Source: Phycisphaeraceae bacterium
GTDB taxonomy: Bacteria; Planctomycetota; Phycisphaerae; Phycisphaerales; Phycisphaeraceae
Direction: 5' to 3'
Assembly (NCBI GenBank): GCA_003551485.1
Contig: PUMS01000358.1
Location: forward strand, 1 to 6,704
DNA length: 6,704 nucleotides
This document shows, in pieces, positions 5,881 to 6,704 of the stretch; the stretch's first letter is position 1; each line of letters begins with the position of its first letter. The notes below the pieces were generated by a model. The model ran no database searches, was not told where the DNA came from, and was given only the letters and a program-made list of their open reading frames with translations. Position numbers and translations under genes: made by a program.

Positions 5881-5992
5881 TCGGCGAAACCGCGTTGTCA
5901 GAATCGAGACCCGTGGCACCCGGCCACGCCGCCTTTTGAGGCCGACAAGAGTCCACAAGACCCGGCCACCGCAGAATCCCGGAGCCTTTTCC

Positions 5993-6472
5993 ATGCGATC
6001 GTTCATCACCGCGACTGCGGCGCTTCTGATGCTGACCGCTCTGGGCGCCTGTGCCTCTTCGCACATCATCGAGGGCAAGGTGATCACTGGTTCTCAGGCA
6101 AAGTTCGAGAGCGTCTTCGCCGATGACCCGCGCCTGGGTCAGCCCGGGGTGCCGGGGGCCCGACTGGAGTTCATCATCGACCCTGAGACCAGCCTCCGGC
6201 CCCGCATCATCGGGCCCCTGGTGAGCGATGAACACGGCAGGTTCGAGGTCAAACTGGATGAATTCGGCGCCGGCTTCCTGGAATACAAGATGGGCGTCAT
6301 GGCCCGTGCCACCGGTCATCGGGACAACTACGAGGTCCTGCCCGTGCCATCGGCCCGGCGTAAGCTGCTGATCATCCTCGCACCCGGCACCCCTGACCGC
6401 CAACCGCTGGGCCCGCCGCGACCAACTCTCGACCCCGGCGAGGAAGACCTTCTGCGCGGCTACCTGCCCTGA
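5993..6472 (+). CDS. Small lipoprotein with carboxypeptidase-regulatory-like (transthyretin-type) fold
   Basis: This encodes 159 residues. It begins with a basic residue and a hydrophobic stretch ending in the lipobox LGAC (17-20), so signal peptidase II would cleave before Cys20 and the protein would be lipid-anchored. The mature part resembles a single beta-sandwich of the carboxypeptidase-regulatory/transthyretin-like type: IIEGKV (25-30), a GVPGARLEFIID strand (52-63), SDEHGRFEVKL (78-88), a Gly-rich turn before VMARATGHRDNYEV (102-115) and a final KLLIILAPG (124-132). A Pro-rich tail follows. Such domains are common in Planctomycetes surface proteins and usually serve in binding or assembly, not catalysis. 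The exact function is unknown. Start support: CGGAG 8 nt upstream of ATG 5993. It follows scpB by 268 nt and is probably transcribed separately, though no convincing promoter is visible. Confidence 0.82.
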   Translation: MRSFITATAALLMLTALGACASSHIIEGKVITGSQAKFESVFADDPRLGQPGVPGARLEFIIDPETSLRPRIIGPLVSDEHGRFEVKLDEFGAGFLEYKMGVMARATGHRDNYEVLPVPSARRKLLIILAPGTPDRQPLGPPRPTLDPGEEDLLRGYLP

Positions 6473-6484
6473 AAACCCCCCAGG

Positions 6485-6516
6485 CCGTAGGGTGGGTCAA
6501 TCGCAGCGGACCCACC
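6485..6516. repeat. GTAGGGTGGGTC-type palindromic repeat between convergent genes
   Basis: GGTGGGTC (6491-6498) and GACCCACC (6509-6516) form a perfect 8-bp stem around AATCGCAGCG, preceded by CCGTA. This matches the general form of a repeat (GTAGGGTGGGT, loop with CGCAGCG, ACCCACC) found in many bacterial genomes. It begins 13 nt past the lipoprotein stop, between two convergent genes, where it could protect or end both mRNAs. No T-tract follows. Confidence 0.7.
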
Positions 6517-6574
6517 ACCGCGTGCCCTCGACCACGTGCCCTGCCCACACTCCACCGCACCGCCACCGGCGCGG

Positions 6575-6704
6575 TCAGTCCGGGAAGACCAGGCAGACCT
6601 TCCCGCTGTGCCCCTCATCGGCCAGGGTATACGCCTTTGCGGCCTCGTTCAGCGGCAGCAGCGGGCCGGCGATGAGTTGCGGATGCACATCGTGGCGCGA
6701 CAGC
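6575..6704 (-). CDS. C-terminus of a medium-chain (zinc/quinone-type) dehydrogenase
   Basis: Only the last 42 codons are in the window, entering from the right edge and stopping at 6577-6575 (TGA). The residues include HPQLIAGPLLPLNEAAKAY, then TLADEGHSGKVCLVFPD at the end. The pattern of a hydrophobic strand, PL(n)EAxxAY, a short helix, GKVxLVF and stop is the typical tail of the medium-chain dehydrogenase/reductase superfamily (NAD(P)-dependent alcohol dehydrogenases, quinone oxidoreductases). The catalytic and cofactor motifs lie outside the window, so zinc dependence and substrate cannot be judged. It converges with the lipoprotein gene, with a 102-bp gap that contains the hairpin at 6485-6516. 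Confidence 0.72.
   Translation of the reverse strand, partial: LSRHDVHPQLIAGPLLPLNEAAKAYTLADEGHSGKVCLVFPD

Noticed and set aside
5895..5927. Promoter for the lipoprotein (TTGTCA at 5895-5900, or a sigma-54 TGGCAC site at 5914)
   Set aside because: No -10 box is found 16-18 bp after TTGTCA, and the -12 element expected after TGGCAC (TTGC) is absent.
4855..6087. Minus-strand 410-codon open frame opposite scpB
   Set aside because: It spans the intergenic region and several repeats and has shadow-type composition. scpB on the plus strand is unambiguous.
5681..6403. Minus-strand frame containing PSPLAGAGEGRGEG
   Set aside because: This peptide is the translation of a well-known palindromic intergenic repeat, not a gene. 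The frame is antisense to the lipoprotein.

Overview
The window is very GC-rich, with dense GC-third-position coding. Gene content and protein style (a GH130 next to a glycosyltransferase, an MFS carrier of planctomycete type, a small lipoprotein with a carboxypeptidase-regulatory-like fold) suggest a Planctomycetes chromosome, perhaps Phycisphaerae or a MAG from that group. This placement is an inference from protein style, not from a marker gene.

Layout. On the minus strand, in transcription order from right to left, are a GT-B glycosyltransferase (4769 to 3354), a cytoplasmic GH130-type glycosidase/phosphorylase (3278 to 1809) and an MFS transporter (1431 to the left edge, C-terminus cut off). 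On the plus strand are scpB (4948-5724), divergent from the glycosyltransferase, and a small lipoprotein (5993-6472). At the right edge, convergent with the lipoprotein, is the last 42 codons of a minus-strand medium-chain (zinc/quinone-type) dehydrogenase (stop at 6575).

The three minus-strand genes look like one carbohydrate cassette. The GT could build a glycoside, the GH130 could split a (probably mannose-containing) oligosaccharide in the cytoplasm, and the MFS carrier could move a sugar or glycoside. The grouping is clear; substrate and direction are inference. scpB (chromosome condensation) and the lipoprotein are unrelated neighbours.

The non-coding DNA is unusually rich in repeats. 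Five copies of a roughly 33-bp hairpin element with a CAAG-type loop lie outside conserved coding sequence (1451-1482, 1758-1790, 3404-3436, 3450-3483, 5744-5778). Two of them form an inverted pair, and that pair is translated as the C-terminal tail of the glycosyltransferase. Two further hairpins, at 5838-5880 and 6485-6516, belong to repeat types seen across many bacteria. The MFS gene has a long leader with several perfect stem-loops, one exposing its ribosome binding site in the loop. scpB appears to be leaderless. I see no tRNA, rRNA, CRISPR array, insertion sequence or defence system here.
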